Shown: piece after piece, positions 17,372 through 25,781 of the stretch
Layout: every line of letters begins with the position of its first letter
How positions within the stretch are numbered: position 1 is the stretch's first letter
Virus record (IMG/VR): IMGVR_UViG_3300030385_002049
Location: 1-50,523 of that record
DNA: 50,523 nt
Reading direction: 5' to 3' (one strand)
Source of the DNA: a virus
Translations under genes and position numbers: made by a program
The notes under the pieces: generated by a model
What the model saw: the letters and a program-made list of their open reading frames with translations, nothing else
Told to the model about the DNA's origin: nothing
Database searches by the model: none

Positions 17372-18951
17372 GCTTTTGGTTCCTCCATTACCTTAAAATC
17401 AGACGCTGAAATAGTTGTTTCATCAAACTCCTCTATATCCAACACCCAAACTTTCTTATTACCTACCGACTTATCAATATATTTAGCTAGATTAAATGCT
17501 CCCATTTCTTTCAGTTCTGTAAAAACTTCTGCTTCTTTTATGGTGCGCATCTTTTTAAACTCTTGAATAAAAATAACCGCATCTCTTCCAGTAAACCACC
17601 ATTGCTTTTCTTTATCTTCTTCGTGTCTATATACTCCGCTAGAAGCAATTGCTAACTTTGAGGAAGACTCTGATAAACGACAAAATTCATAAATAGCGGC
17701 TTGCAATAAACCATGCTTTGTCATATCAGACGGCACATCCACTTCTTGTACTTCTTGAAGCAAGCTGTTTAATCGTGCTACCCAATCCGATTTCTTTAAA
17801 TCCGGTGGGCATTGATTTAAAACTTCCATACACCGTTGCTGAAACATAGAAAAGTTATGTAGTTGTTTAGTGTCTAAAACAATGGTTCGTCCATCTACAT
17901 CTAAATGCCAAAGTGGAGGATCTGTTAAATACTTTCTTAACCCACCAAAATTAGGCTCTCTTTCTGACGCATCAATGCCGTGACGACGAGTCACACAAAT
18001 ACCACTTTGACAAAAATCCACTAGAGGTTGTTTACCGCATTGATATTTATATTCGGTTTTTTCCAAGCTTAAAATAATTGTGCTTAACTCACTATGAGAC
18101 AACTGCTTTGCGCACACAGTTTTATTAATTTCTTGCAGTTTGTCTTTCCATTCTTCTCCTTCTGGGAAAGCTTTGCGTAGAAAAACGCCATAATTAAGCA
18201 ACGCATTATTACGCATTCCTTCTGGGATGCCGTTTAATTTCATATGAACTAAACAAGGAGGCGCTTCGTCCCAAAGACTTTCACCTTTTGCCACTTGCTT
18301 TCTGCGACTCTTCTTAACAGGGATATAGGCGTCTATTTGTTTTTCAGTGATAGAGGCCTTCTTTACAATCTCAAAAAATTCTTCAATACTAGCTGCTTCG
18401 CCTTCTTTGGTTAACGCATACCGCGTTGTGTCTTCTCCAGCAAAATAAGGCATATTTAACCAATTACCGGTTTGCCTTTCTTTAGGTAGTTGTTTAGACC
18501 ATTCGTATTGTTTGGGGAATATTTCGTCTCCCGTTCTCCCCATTGCGGCAGCTATCTCTTCTAGTTTCCCTTGTAGTTTAAAAGCTGGTATGGGTTCTTT
18601 AGTGAATAAAAATAAATGCACCCCTCCTGATTTGGTCATGCACGGCACTAAAGGAAGCGCCATATCTTTAATCTTTGTTAATAATTGATTCGTGTTAATG
18701 GGGTATTCATCTACATCAATACACCCCCATTTACAGGTTTCATCATCTTTTAATGGAATGACACCGATAGATTTTTTACCTTTCAAATGTTCTTGCCACA
18801 ATTCTAAAGTTAGTGGCTCTTGTAAAGTTCTTCCGTGTCCGTCTTTTTTAACACCCTTTGCTGTGCTTTTTTGTCCAGTTATTTCATATACACCGTGCGC
18901 TCTCTCCAGACCGGAGAATACTTCCATAAATTTTTTTGCAATTTCTTCCAT
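17362..18951 (-). CDS. AEP-family primase, TOTE type
   Basis: A 529-residue protein. CKWGCIDVDEY at 73-83 supplies the catalytic Asp79-x-Asp81 pair, and TKSGGVHLFLF gives the S-x-H motif at His112, as in archaeo-eukaryotic primases. EIFPKQYEWSKQ and GNWLNMPYF match the TOTE-conflict-system primase subfamily. The C-terminal 300 residues include CVTRRHGIDA and a helical domain ending in acidic residues, possibly a primase-associated module. It should make primers for the downstream polymerase. A stem-loop just upstream at 18969-18993 may reduce read-through into this gene. A different AEP-like primase, fused to a helicase, is at 39220-41340. Confidence 0.8.
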   Translation of the reverse strand: MEEIAKKFMEVFSGLERAHGVYEITGQKSTAKGVKKDGHGRTLQEPLTLELWQEHLKGKKSIGVIPLKDDETCKWGCIDVDEYPINTNQLLTKIKDMALPLVPCMTKSGGVHLFLFTKEPIPAFKLQGKLEEIAAAMGRTGDEIFPKQYEWSKQLPKERQTGNWLNMPYFAGEDTTRYALTKEGEAASIEEFFEIVKKASITEKQIDAYIPVKKSRRKQVAKGESLWDEAPPCLVHMKLNGIPEGMRNNALLNYGVFLRKAFPEGEEWKDKLQEINKTVCAKQLSHSELSTIILSLEKTEYKYQCGKQPLVDFCQSGICVTRRHGIDASEREPNFGGLRKYLTDPPLWHLDVDGRTIVLDTKQLHNFSMFQQRCMEVLNQCPPDLKKSDWVARLNSLLQEVQEVDVPSDMTKHGLLQAAIYEFCRLSESSSKLAIASSGVYRHEEDKEKQWWFTGRDAVIFIQEFKKMRTIKEAEVFTELKEMGAFNLAKYIDKSVGNKKVWVLDIEEFDETTISASDFKVMEEPKAWE

Positions 18952-18964
18952 AAATAATTTGTAA

Positions 18965-18993
18965 GAAACCCCAACACCCTAACGATGTTGGGG
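18965..18993 (-). terminator. stem-loop terminator or attenuator inside the replication operon
   Basis: On the minus strand, CCCCAACA and TGTTGGGG form a perfect 8-base-pair stem around a 9-base loop, followed by TTTCTTAC. It sits between the ssDNA-binding-like gene and the primase. The T tract is short and interrupted, so partial termination (attenuation) is more likely than a full stop. Confidence 0.65.
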
Positions 18994-19009
18994 ACCCTTC
19001 TATATAGAT

Positions 19010-19798
19010 TTAGTCTTCCCAATCTTTGTCGGTAGACGACTTATCTTCTATAGTGGAAGCTTTAGGACCCTGCAATGAATCCATGCCTCCAGCTGAACAG
19101 AACTTCGAGAATTCTTCTGCCTCTTTAAAGAGTTCAGTATCTTTCTCTGCTAACACCCGTTCTTGCGTAATACTATAGCTGTACCACGACCCACGATCAT
19201 TGGATTCCACCTGAGTTTTTAGGCGATACCAGTGAGAATAAGCAGGTGGGGTAAATAACCCTTTCTGCCCCTGTATCTTTGTGCCTTGTATCAAGGTGTT
19301 CCAAGCGCGAGAATGTTTTAGCTGCGAGCCTGTCATATTAATGACGCATTTTTGAGGTGCATCATTTACTAGCGCGTAGCCATAATGGTTAGCTGTTGTC
19401 GTCAATTGAGTTTCCCCATTTGGCGTTATCAACCTACCTTGACTATCGCGTGTGCATCGATTTAAAAGATCTGAATCGGATTGATGTACGGTAACAAGCC
19501 CTCCACCTTTTTCACGCAACTTCCACTCAACTAGAGTTTTGTTGTAGAAAACTGGTAGAAATGCCAGACCTTCGTCGCCACTTATAGAAGTAGCATTACC
19601 TGAGAAAAAGATGTCTCCTTCCTCTGCGTCTGGCACATAATCAGCCGAAGCTTTTTGTCTTTGTGGGGACAATGCTTGGACTATGCTCACACGCGGAGTT
19701 CTGAGGTCTTCCGCTCCTACATCACCGAAACCTTTCTCTTCGATGTTCTCAAAAAGGGACGTTAAAGCCGTCCCATCACTTTCTTTCTTCGTTGCCAT
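19010..19798 (-). CDS. putative ssDNA-binding / replication accessory protein
   Basis: A 262-residue protein preceded by AGGAGTAAAAA. The central region (RTPRVSIVQALSPQRQK, GDIFFSGNATSISGDEG) is typical of a phage family found beside PolA-type polymerases. The C-terminus ends in an acidic tail, with the last residues TDKDWED, as in many single-strand binding proteins whose acidic tip recruits partners. No OB-fold motif can be proven by eye. The position as second gene of the minus operon, upstream of a candidate attenuator, would let it be made in larger amount than the enzymes below. The ssDNA-binding role is inferred. Confidence 0.6.
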   Translation of the reverse strand: MATKKESDGTALTSLFENIEEKGFGDVGAEDLRTPRVSIVQALSPQRQKASADYVPDAEEGDIFFSGNATSISGDEGLAFLPVFYNKTLVEWKLREKGGGLVTVHQSDSDLLNRCTRDSQGRLITPNGETQLTTTANHYGYALVNDAPQKCVINMTGSQLKHSRAWNTLIQGTKIQGQKGLFTPPAYSHWYRLKTQVESNDRGSWYSYSITQERVLAEKDTELFKEAEEFSKFCSAGGMDSLQGPKASTIEDKSSTDKDWED

Positions 19799-19821
19799 TT
19801 TTTACTCCTTAGTTTTTTCGT

Positions 19822-20394
19822 TCAACGGTTTATTTTTGTACGCTTGCCTTGATACACAGAAAATTTCTTCTGCACATCAGGGTCAAACGCGCCATTACCC
19901 GATTCGATTTGTTCTTTTACAAACGCACGAAGGGTACTTGAGTGAACTGCTTCTTTCTCATCGGGTATATGCCCTTTTGAAATCAACATTTCTCCCAATT
20001 CTTTTGCGATCTCATCCTCGCCTTGACCAAAAGTTAAGGTCAATGTGTTCTTGATGATGTCGCCGTGACCATTTTCACGCAACCAAGTATGTGCAGCTTC
20101 TAAATTATCTGCACTAATACGGGCGCTATAAAAAGGATCAGCGGTAATACGTGAGCCATCTTCTAAACGTAAGTCAGTTACGCCTAGTTGTGATAGTTTA
20201 TCTGGGATTATTTGTTCAGAGAGTTCTCTCTGTTGCTCTTTGAGTCTTTTAAGCCTTTCTTCAACATTGCCAACCATTCCTTCCACTCGCAATAATTTAT
20301 TACAAAGTGTACTAAGGTCCTGGACAGAAGAGTCTTTTATTTCTTCTACGGCTTTAGTGGTGCTATCTTCAAACAAGTCTTTAATTTTTGTCAT
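19822..20394 (-). CDS. conserved phage protein of unknown function (coiled coil)
   Basis: A 190-residue protein, the first gene of the minus replication operon, preceded by CCGGAG. Residues about 20-65 form a charged coiled coil (VEERLKRLKEQQRELSEQ). The second half contains ARISADNLEAAHTWLRENG, GDIIKNTLTLTFGQGEDE and SSTLRAFVKEQIESG. I recognise this arrangement from phages with PolA-based replication, always near the polymerase, but know of no function. The downstream SSB-like gene is 23 bases away. Confidence 0.65.
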   Translation of the reverse strand: MTKIKDLFEDSTTKAVEEIKDSSVQDLSTLCNKLLRVEGMVGNVEERLKRLKEQQRELSEQIIPDKLSQLGVTDLRLEDGSRITADPFYSARISADNLEAAHTWLRENGHGDIIKNTLTLTFGQGEDEIAKELGEMLISKGHIPDEKEAVHSSTLRAFVKEQIESGNGAFDPDVQKKFSVYQGKRTKINR

Positions 20395-20426
20395 TTTTTC
20401 TCCGGTTATTCGTTAATCAACTCAAG

Positions 20427-20466
20427 GTTGCATAGTTACTATAACACTATATAATAAATATGCAAC
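20427..20466. promoter_or_regulatory. symmetric divergent sigma70-type promoter pair
   Basis: GTTGCATA (20427-20434) and TATGCAAC (20459-20466) form a perfect inverted repeat. Read rightward, TTGCAT (20428-20433), 16 bases, then TATAAT (20450-20455) make a promoter for the SNF2 gene. Read leftward, the mirror TTGCAT (20465-20460), 16 bases, then TATAGT (20443-20438) make one for the replication operon. The two promoters overlap almost completely, so polymerase can occupy only one at a time. Confidence 0.7.
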
Positions 20467-20516
20467 ACGTCCCAGAGAAGAATAGGATGTATAACGAAGA
20501 ATAAAGGACTGAACTT

Positions 20517-21965
20517 ATGAACTTACAAAATTATGAATATAAAACTGAACCATACCAACATCAAACCGATACTTTAGAGCTTAGCTTAGACAGCCCCTTA
20601 TTTGCTCTTTTTCTAGAAATGGGGCTAGGCAAATCAAAAATACTTTTAGATAACGCCGCATTATTATTTGAGCATCAAAAAATTTCTGGGTTATTGATTG
20701 TAAGCCCAAAAGGAAATTTGCCTAATTGGGATGTGCATGAAATTAATAAGCATTTGCCAGATCGCATACAAAGAAATGTTTTAGTATGGCAACCTAACCA
20801 CACACAACGATGGACCACGGCCTATAAAAAGATGGTCGAAGAAGATAGCACCGGAGTTTTAAATATTTTTTTAGTAAACGTAGAAGCTTTTGCAACAGTA
20901 AAAGCGTGCAAATTTGTGGAAGAGTTTTTAGTAACACACGATGCTATGATGGTAGTCGACGAATCTACTACAATTAAAAACCCCAACGCAAAACGAACAA
21001 AACATTTAATTAAATTGGCTCCTTTAGCGGACTATCGAAGAATTCTTACAGGATTCCCAGTTACCAAAGCGCCATTAGATCTTTATTCTCAATGTTATTT
21101 TTTGTCCCCTAATTTATTAGGCTTTAGTAGTTTTTTTGCTTTTCGCGCAAGATACGCTATTACTCAATCACGGACAATGGGCAGACATTCCTTCCAACAA
21201 ATTACAGGATTTCAAAGATTAGAAGAACTACAAGAAAGTCTTAAAGATTTTTCTATACGAAAAACAAAAACAGAATGTTTAGACCTCCCAGCTAAAGTCT
21301 ATATTAAGCGTTATGTAGAATTAAGCGACGAACAAAAAACTGCGTACGGCACTATGAAAAGAGAAGCATTGATGGTGTTGGACGAGCAATTGTTTTCTAC
21401 CATGAATATGTTGACACAGTTAATGCGACTTCAACAAGTTGTAGCGGGTAGCTTACGCAACGAAGAAGGCGAAACTATTTTGTTAAAAAACAATCGTGTT
21501 TCTACTGTATTAGATCTATTAGAAGAAACTTCTGGGAAAGTAGTAATATTTGCCGTGTTTCAAACAGACATTACTGAATTAGAACGAGCCATAAAAGAAA
21601 AATTTGGAGAAAATTCAGCGGCTTCTTATTACGGTAAAACGCCACAGGACCAAAGACAAAAAATTATTGATAAATTTCAAGACCCAGAAGATGATTTAAA
21701 ATACTTTATATCTAACCCACAAACAGGGGGTAGAGGTATTACTCTAACTGAGGCGAGCACCATGATTTTTTATTCTAACTCCTATGACTTAGAACTCAGG
21801 GTTCAAGCCGAAGACCGCATACACAGAATTGGGCAACAGCGCAGCTGTACTTACATTGACTTAGTTGCTCAAAACACAGTGGATGAGCAAATTTTAAGAA
21901 ATTTACTTAATAAAGTAAAAATTAGCAACGAAGTGCTCGGAGAAGTTCGCAATTGGTTTGAATGA
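20517..21965 (+). CDS. SNF2-type superfamily 2 helicase/ATPase
   Basis: A 482-residue protein. Residues 34-40 (EMGLGKS) are Walker A, VVDEST near 146-151 is motif II in place of the usual DEAH, ILTGFPVTK is motif III, SNPQTGGRGITLTEA is motif V and AEDRIHRIGQQR is motif VI. This order and the IHRIGQ signature are those of SNF2-family translocases. It is minimal, without extra domains. Phage members are thought to act in replication or recombination by remodelling protein-DNA complexes or branched DNA. It is driven rightward by the divergent promoter at 20427-20466, alone among the replication genes here. The next gene starts 16 bases after its stop with no terminator. Confidence 0.9.
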   Translation: MNLQNYEYKTEPYQHQTDTLELSLDSPLFALFLEMGLGKSKILLDNAALLFEHQKISGLLIVSPKGNLPNWDVHEINKHLPDRIQRNVLVWQPNHTQRWTTAYKKMVEEDSTGVLNIFLVNVEAFATVKACKFVEEFLVTHDAMMVVDESTTIKNPNAKRTKHLIKLAPLADYRRILTGFPVTKAPLDLYSQCYFLSPNLLGFSSFFAFRARYAITQSRTMGRHSFQQITGFQRLEELQESLKDFSIRKTKTECLDLPAKVYIKRYVELSDEQKTAYGTMKREALMVLDEQLFSTMNMLTQLMRLQQVVAGSLRNEEGETILLKNNRVSTVLDLLEETSGKVVIFAVFQTDITELERAIKEKFGENSAASYYGKTPQDQRQKIIDKFQDPEDDLKYFISNPQTGGRGITLTEASTMIFYSNSYDLELRVQAEDRIHRIGQQRSCTYIDLVAQNTVDEQILRNLLNKVKISNEVLGEVRNWFE

Positions 21966-21981
21966 GGTATAATAATGAAAG

Positions 21982-23112
21982 ATGAATATAAAGAGACTAT
22001 TGCTGTTAATAAGTCTGGGGATGCTTTTCACCGGAGGATTGCAGGCGGCAGAAGCGCAAACAGGCACAGGCTGTACGAATGGTACAGATAATTGTGAAAA
22101 TAATAATTTAACGACTGTAAATTCCACAACGACGACGAATACCAATACTAATACCAACGCTAATACCAATACTAATACCAACAATAATACCAACGCTAAC
22201 ACCAATGTTAACACCACTACGACAACAGCTACCAATACTGCTAATAATACTAATGTTAACACTAACGCTAACACCAATGTTAACACCACTACGACAACAG
22301 CTACCAATACTGCTAATAATACTAATGTTAACACTAACGCTAACACCAATGTAAATACATCAACAGCGACTAGCACAGCGACTTCAAATAATACGAATAC
22401 CAATGCTAACACCAATGTAAATACGAGTACATCAACCAATACTTCAAATGTTACTCAGGCGGTTACTAATAATACGACATCCAACAACACTAGCAGTAAT
22501 ACATCAACATCTGCTAATACTAATACGAATGTGAATAACAGCACTTCAGAGTCCAATGTTACAACGAATAATCAGAACACAAATAACAATAATATAAACG
22601 CCAATAACACGAACACAAATGTTAACCAATCAAATTCTACCCAAGTTATAGAGCAACGAGTTAAAAGTCCTCCAGCCTCGGCCATAGCACCAAGTATTAT
22701 GAGTTACAGCCAGGACCTTTGCACGACAGGGCGTAGCGGAGCTTTACAAGGGCAATTATTTGGTTTTTCTGGCGGTACTACCGTGCGTGATATGAATTGT
22801 GAAAGGCTTAAACTTAGTAAGTATTTATATGATATGGGAATGAAGGTGGCCTCTGTTAGTTTACTTTGCCAGGATAATCGAGTGTTTCAAGCTATGGAAA
22901 TGGCAGGAACTCCTTGTCCATATAAAGGCAAAATAGGTAAAGAAGCAACAGCAGCATGGGCGTCCAATACAGACGAAAGACCTGATTCAGAAGGGTTGTA
23001 TGATGCGTTTATGAAAAAATGTTGGCTTTCACCTAATAAAAAAGGCGTAAGTAAATCTAAACGTACTTGTAAGAAAGAATGGAAGAAACAAAATGCCACG
23101 CAAGAAGGATAA
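21982..23112 (+). CDS. secreted Asn/Thr-repeat protein with conserved C-terminal domain
   Basis: A 376-residue protein with a clear signal peptide (MNIKRLLLLISLGMLFTGG, probable cleavage after QAAEA). Residues about 35-220 are an almost pure Asn/Thr tract, partly built of 24-residue units. The C-terminal 150 residues form a separate domain with five Cys (LCTTGRSGA, LFGFSGGTTVRD, NCERLKLSKYLYDMGMKVA, AMEMAGTPCP), which I recall from marine phage genomes without a function. The protein should pass the inner membrane. A long Asn/Thr stalk with a folded tip suggests a surface-displayed or periplasmic factor. The end overlaps the next gene by 20 bases, so the two are made together. Confidence 0.7.
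   Translation: MNIKRLLLLISLGMLFTGGLQAAEAQTGTGCTNGTDNCENNNLTTVNSTTTTNTNTNTNANTNTNTNNNTNANTNVNTTTTTATNTANNTNVNTNANTNVNTTTTTATNTANNTNVNTNANTNVNTSTATSTATSNNTNTNANTNVNTSTSTNTSNVTQAVTNNTTSNNTSSNTSTSANTNTNVNNSTSESNVTTNNQNTNNNNINANNTNTNVNQSNSTQVIEQRVKSPPASAIAPSIMSYSQDLCTTGRSGALQGQLFGFSGGTTVRDMNCERLKLSKYLYDMGMKVASVSLLCQDNRVFQAMEMAGTPCPYKGKIGKEATAAWASNTDERPDSEGLYDAFMKKCWLSPNKKGVSKSKRTCKKEWKKQNATQEG
22195..22353 (+). repeat. 72-base tandem repeat in the Asn/Thr tract
   Basis: Two complete units of 72 bases begin at 22195 and 22267, and a third partial unit begins at 22339. Each full unit starts GCTAACACCAATGTTAACA and encodes 24 residues. The period was read from GCTAACACCAATGT at 22195-22208, 22267-22280 and 22339-22352. 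Confidence 0.9.
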
Positions 23113-25444
23113 ATACTGGGCAGAATTAATTGTTATTGGTGGAATGTTATTAATAGGGTTAATAACTTTATTTTTATCTTTTTCAGCTAAAGCGGATTAT
23201 GTCTATGAAGGAAGTCAATCCCTATATGATTTGCAAACCAATTCATCAGGTGCAACAGGATTAGGTTCAAATGATGATTCAGTTTCTTCTGCATTTAATT
23301 TAGGATTCACTTTTACTTTTTACGATAATGATTATACCCAAGCAAGAATGGCTACTAATGGCTGTTTACACTTTAACCTGACAGGCAGTTATTGCGGAGA
23401 TTATACCCCTGATCCTCTACCTCAATACACCAATACTTTATTTCCATTTTGGACTGATCTAATAAAAGATGGCGGTTCAGCCATGAAAGCTAAAGCCTTT
23501 GATGATTACACGATTTTTGGTTGGTATAACATGAGGGAATACAATCGTGCTAATTCTGATAACAGTATAGAAGTATGGTTATACCCTAATAACACTTATG
23601 AGTATCGTTATGGAGAATTGGATATTATTAGCCATGATGTTTTAATAGGCGAACAGGGAAGTACCTCACAACTTTATACCTACCATTTTTTTGATGAGTG
23701 CAGTACAGGAACGACTGATGTTTCTGGAACTTGTGTTAGCTATGACTGGAACTCCAGTAGTAATGCCAAGAATACGTTATTAGAAAATGGTGGCTCTTTA
23801 TTTGGTGATGGTACAGCTCAATCATTATGTGCAACTGTACCTTTAACCTCAGTCAACTGTTCTGGTTATGCGGTTGCTTATCTGGCTCAACAATGTGCGT
23901 TAAATTCTTTATATGATGAGGATTGTAGTGGTTATACAGCAGCCTATTTAACCCAACAATGTAATGTCACTCAGCTTTATAGTGAATCGTGTCCTAGTTA
24001 CTTACAAGCGTATGATGACCAACAATGCGATGATGATTCACAATACGCACCCTTTTGTGCTGGTTATAGCCAAGAATCTTCTGTAGCTTATTATAATCCT
24101 AATGATTATGCACAAGAAACTATGTGGTACGACTCAGCATATGACGAGTGGCTAGATCCTAGCGATCCTTGTTATGAGAACGCTTGTGAAAACTTTACCG
24201 ATGCAGATTGGTACGCACTAGACACTGAACAGTTTGGACAAACAACAGTAGACGAATGGTTTGGTACAGATGTTACTTTTGGTGATGATGGCATGGTGAA
24301 TTGGAATACCACAGACCTAACCTCTTATGACGATGTAGATGTACTGATGGATGTGTATGATGCAGAACAAGAACAATACTACCAACAAGAAATACTATTA
24401 GAAGAATTTACATTTCAAGAAACTTTTTTAATAGAGGACTATAGCGAGCCAGAAATATTTATAGAATTTAACAGCATAGCAGAATTAGACGAATGGTTTG
24501 AAGAAGAAACAGAACTACAAGAAGAATTAGCAGAAGCAGAAGAGGAAATTCAAGAAATATTTGAAGAAATAGCTAATTTAGAAGAAGCACCAGAAGAAGA
24601 ATTTATCGAACAAATATTTGAAGAAGAAGCGGTAGAAGAAGTGTTTGAAGCGATAGAAGAACGACTAGCTGAAGAAGAAACACTAGAAGCAGAAGAAGAA
24701 ATATTTGAAGAAGAGTTAGATGAGCTTGAAATAGCCGAAAGAGAAGAACGAGGCGAAAGTTCTATGACCAGAAAACGAGCGTTAAGTATTGTAAACAGCA
24801 CCATTAGAACGGCTAATAATAGTTTTTCTAGTGCAACTATAAATAATTCTAATAGTAGTACAAATACTATTAGTGCAACAAATAGTACAGGTTCTTCTGG
24901 AGGAGGAATTAGTACCACCAGTTCACCAAGTAGATCAGACCAGTTTGCTTCGGCTGCTGTGCAAACCAATACTGTCCTTTCGTTAAGTAGTGATACAGGA
25001 GCAGTAAGTAATGTTTCTATTAGTGTAACGCCTATGCCTACTGTAGATAATAACCCACAAATAGTAATGGCTGATGTGCAAGTCACTACTATGGACAATC
25101 AAATTGATACGGCTATATCAGGAGTGATGACTTCATCAGAAGCAGATCAAATAGCCGATAAAATAATAGCGAACAATATTAAAGAACAACAAGAAGAAGG
25201 ACAAGCCACACAAGAAACAACAGGAAAATACGGAGAAGAAGCTAGTTTAGTAGCGTATATGGGGTATGTTCCTGGATTTAATACTTATAGTGACGCAGTG
25301 ATTCCCCCTCAAACAACATGGTATAAAAGCGAAGATATTTACAGTAACGCGTATTTACCCGATAATATAACTGGGTATTATAGTTTAGCTGGGAATAGTA
25401 TCACTAAGATGAATAGTATGATTAATTTACAACCAAATTTGTAG
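23093..25444 (+). CDS. large secreted protein: NIDO-like domain, Cys repeats, Glu-rich stalk
   Basis: A 783-residue protein. The N-terminus has Lys/Arg residues and a hydrophobic segment (about 12-33) ending in SAKA, a signal peptide or anchor. Residues 35-205 resemble a nidogen-type (NIDO) extracellular domain, with NLGFTFTFYDNDYTQ, ATNGCLHF, LFPFWTDL and NSIEVWLYPNNTYEYRYG. Four units of 22 residues with CSGYxxAYLxQQC follow at about 256-325. Residues about 425-560 are extremely Glu-rich and helical. A Ser/Thr/Asn-rich linker and a C-terminal domain with GYVPGFNTYSD end it. This is an adhesin-like or virion-surface architecture. It is co-translated with the preceding secreted protein and lies before the spanins. 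No function is known to me. Confidence 0.7.
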   Translation: MPRKKDKYWAELIVIGGMLLIGLITLFLSFSAKADYVYEGSQSLYDLQTNSSGATGLGSNDDSVSSAFNLGFTFTFYDNDYTQARMATNGCLHFNLTGSYCGDYTPDPLPQYTNTLFPFWTDLIKDGGSAMKAKAFDDYTIFGWYNMREYNRANSDNSIEVWLYPNNTYEYRYGELDIISHDVLIGEQGSTSQLYTYHFFDECSTGTTDVSGTCVSYDWNSSSNAKNTLLENGGSLFGDGTAQSLCATVPLTSVNCSGYAVAYLAQQCALNSLYDEDCSGYTAAYLTQQCNVTQLYSESCPSYLQAYDDQQCDDDSQYAPFCAGYSQESSVAYYNPNDYAQETMWYDSAYDEWLDPSDPCYENACENFTDADWYALDTEQFGQTTVDEWFGTDVTFGDDGMVNWNTTDLTSYDDVDVLMDVYDAEQEQYYQQEILLEEFTFQETFLIEDYSEPEIFIEFNSIAELDEWFEEETELQEELAEAEEEIQEIFEEIANLEEAPEEEFIEQIFEEEAVEEVFEAIEERLAEEETLEAEEEIFEEELDELEIAEREERGESSMTRKRALSIVNSTIRTANNSFSSATINNSNSSTNTISATNSTGSSGGGISTTSSPSRSDQFASAAVQTNTVLSLSSDTGAVSNVSISVTPMPTVDNNPQIVMADVQVTTMDNQIDTAISGVMTSSEADQIADKIIANNIKEQQEEGQATQETTGKYGEEASLVAYMGYVPGFNTYSDAVIPPQTTWYKSEDIYSNAYLPDNITGYYSLAGNSITKMNSMINLQPNL
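23858..24064 (+). repeat. 66-base Cys-Ser-Gly-Tyr repeat
   Basis: Cys codons opening each unit lie at 23858, 23924, 23990 and 24056, an exact 66-base period. The encoded units are NCSGYAVAYLAQQC, DCSGYTAAYLTQQC, SCPSYLQAYDDQQC and FCAGYSQ, each with two Cys 12 residues apart except the last. The units have diverged in sequence, so the repeat is old and maintained at protein level. Confidence 0.88.
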
Positions 25445-25453
25445 GAGAAAATT

Positions 25454-25780
25454 ATGGACTGGTTTCAAAATAAAACAACACAGATAATAGCATTAGTTAC
25501 CATAATAGGAACTTTAGCTGGTTTTGGCTATACAGGTGCAACGTATGTTAACCGATTAGAGAACCTAGAAGCTAAGATTGGCGGTATTGGTGAAACTGAA
25601 AATGAAATGAAAATTATTGAAGAACGTTTTGCTAGTATTGAAACATCAGTACAGTTTTTAGAAAAAGAAATAGATGGAATATCAATACCCGATGTGACTG
25701 AAATTAAAACAGATATAGCCACTATAAAGGCTGAAATTAAAAGTTTAAAGGAAGACAATAAAAACCCTTTAAGCAATTAA
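25454..25780 (+). CDS. membrane-anchored coiled-coil protein (possible holin/lysis accessory)
   Basis: A 108-residue protein preceded by GTAGGAGAAAATT. One membrane span at about residues 9-30 (IIALVTIIGTLAGFGYTGA) is followed by a coiled coil to the end with repeated I/L heptads (RLENLEAKIGG, SIETSVQFLEKEIDG). A short cytoplasmic N-terminus plus long soluble helix facing the periplasm is expected. It is the first gene of the lysis cluster (i-spanin starts 1 base later), so a holin-like or antiholin-like role is possible, but similar proteins also serve as structural anchors. Confidence 0.55.
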   Translation: MDWFQNKTTQIIALVTIIGTLAGFGYTGATYVNRLENLEAKIGGIGETENEMKIIEERFASIETSVQFLEKEIDGISIPDVTEIKTDIATIKAEIKSLKEDNKNPLSN

Positions 25781-25781
25781 A

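Noticed and set aside
22195-22353. CRISPR-like tandem repeats
   Set aside because: Units are directly adjacent, in frame and coding, with no unique spacers and no cas genes.
21903-22439. Long minus-strand frame rich in Leu and Val
   Set aside because: It is the complement of the Asn/Thr repeat tract; the plus-strand frame has a signal peptide and a conserved C-terminal domain.
24550-25098. Minus-strand 182-residue frame
   Set aside because: It mirrors the Glu-rich and Ser/Asn-rich regions of the secreted protein and consists of low-complexity Ser/Leu.
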